Program-made: the position numbers and the translations under genes
Notes under the pieces: model-generated
Databases searched by the model: none
Seen by the model: only the letters and a program-made list of their open reading frames with translations
What the model was told of the DNA's origin: nothing
In this document: piece by piece, positions 63,936 through 64,000 of the stretch
Layout: each line of letters starts with the position of its first letter
Position numbering within the stretch: the first letter of the stretch is position 1
Source: an uncultured Clostridia bacterium
Lineage (GTDB): Bacteria; Bacillota; Clostridia; Christensenellales; CAG-138
Direction: 5' to 3'
DNA: 64,000 nt
Assembly: GCA_937915925.1 (NCBI GenBank)
Contig: CALGGM010000007.1
Coordinates: 16,652-80,651, forward strand

Positions 63936-64000
63936 TTATCCGCAATGTATGTAGGTGCGGACCAGGTCGGCGACCTTCTTGGGGTTGCCCTCTATGTCGT
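63936..64000 (-). CDS. C-terminal fragment of an unidentified gene
   Basis: An open minus-strand frame enters from the window end and stops with TAA at 63936-63938, giving DIEGNPKKVADLVRTYIHCG. Too short to identify; no further support than the open frame and the placement before lacI. Confidence 0.35.
   Translation of the reverse strand, partial: DIEGNPKKVADLVRTYIHCG

Noticed and set aside
61067..64000. Horizontal transfer of a SusC/LacI locus into the Firmicute
   Set aside because: Both genes at the join are cut in mid-frame, with no mobile element or repeat; a chimeric assembly is simpler.

Overview
The window looks like a contig from a GC-rich gut-type Firmicute (Clostridia). The support is GGAGG ribosome sites, TTGACA/TATAAT promoters, a DapF/DapL lysine pathway, and secreted proteins with InlB-type and Pro/Thr-rich segments. 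It carries a ~39.8 kb prophage. The last ~2.9 kb (from about 61,066) is of a different kind: SusC-type TonB receptor, LacI regulator, lower GC, Bacteroidales style. It joins in the middle of two unrelated genes, so the contig is most probably chimeric there.

Layout. 1-1,560: the end of an unknown gene, then a convergent barstar/barnase pair whose barnase is a predicted lipoprotein. 1,580-41,366: prophage bounded by a 15-bp direct repeat. At its left edge is an IS30-family DDE transposase; no tyrosine or serine integrase is visible. The left arm (minus strand, 7,848 to 2,816) encodes an amidoligase, several small proteins, a class II glutamine amidotransferase-like protein, a zinc-ribbon membrane protein and an ADP-ribosylglycohydrolase. 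Four copies of a type II hammerhead-ribozyme-like RNA sit between these genes, on the transcribed strand. The centre (plus strand, 8,589 to 33,636) is a podovirus-like late module: terminase, portal, scaffold, N4-gp56-type capsid, P22-like connector and stabiliser, an InlB-repeat tail protein, a BppU-like fibre, NlpC/P60 endolysin, XhlA-like and holin-like proteins, and a 3,209-residue polyvalent protein with a zincin motif and an ADP-ribosyltransferase-like region. The right arm (minus strand, 41,278 to 33,666) is a tightly overlapped early cluster: IS30-like HTH, Gp157, ssDNA-binding-like protein, DUF6291/DnaD-like and G39P-like replication proteins, RuvC-like resolvase, zinc ribbons and putative late regulators.

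41,370-61,066: host chromosome. Two secreted proteins share a C-terminal domain, with a lipoprotein between them. Then come an ABC exporter, a glutamine-centred cluster (pyrG-glnA-dapF-dapL-guaA-glmS), a divergent zinc-uptake operon (small Cys/His-rich membrane protein-znuA-znuC-znuB-lipoprotein), and an aldo/keto reductase cut off at the chimeric junction.

The strongest candidates for something new are the hammerhead-punctuated left operon with its amidoligase, glutamine amidotransferase and ADP-ribosyl hydrolase content, and the possible use of an IS30-type transposase as the prophage's mobility enzyme.
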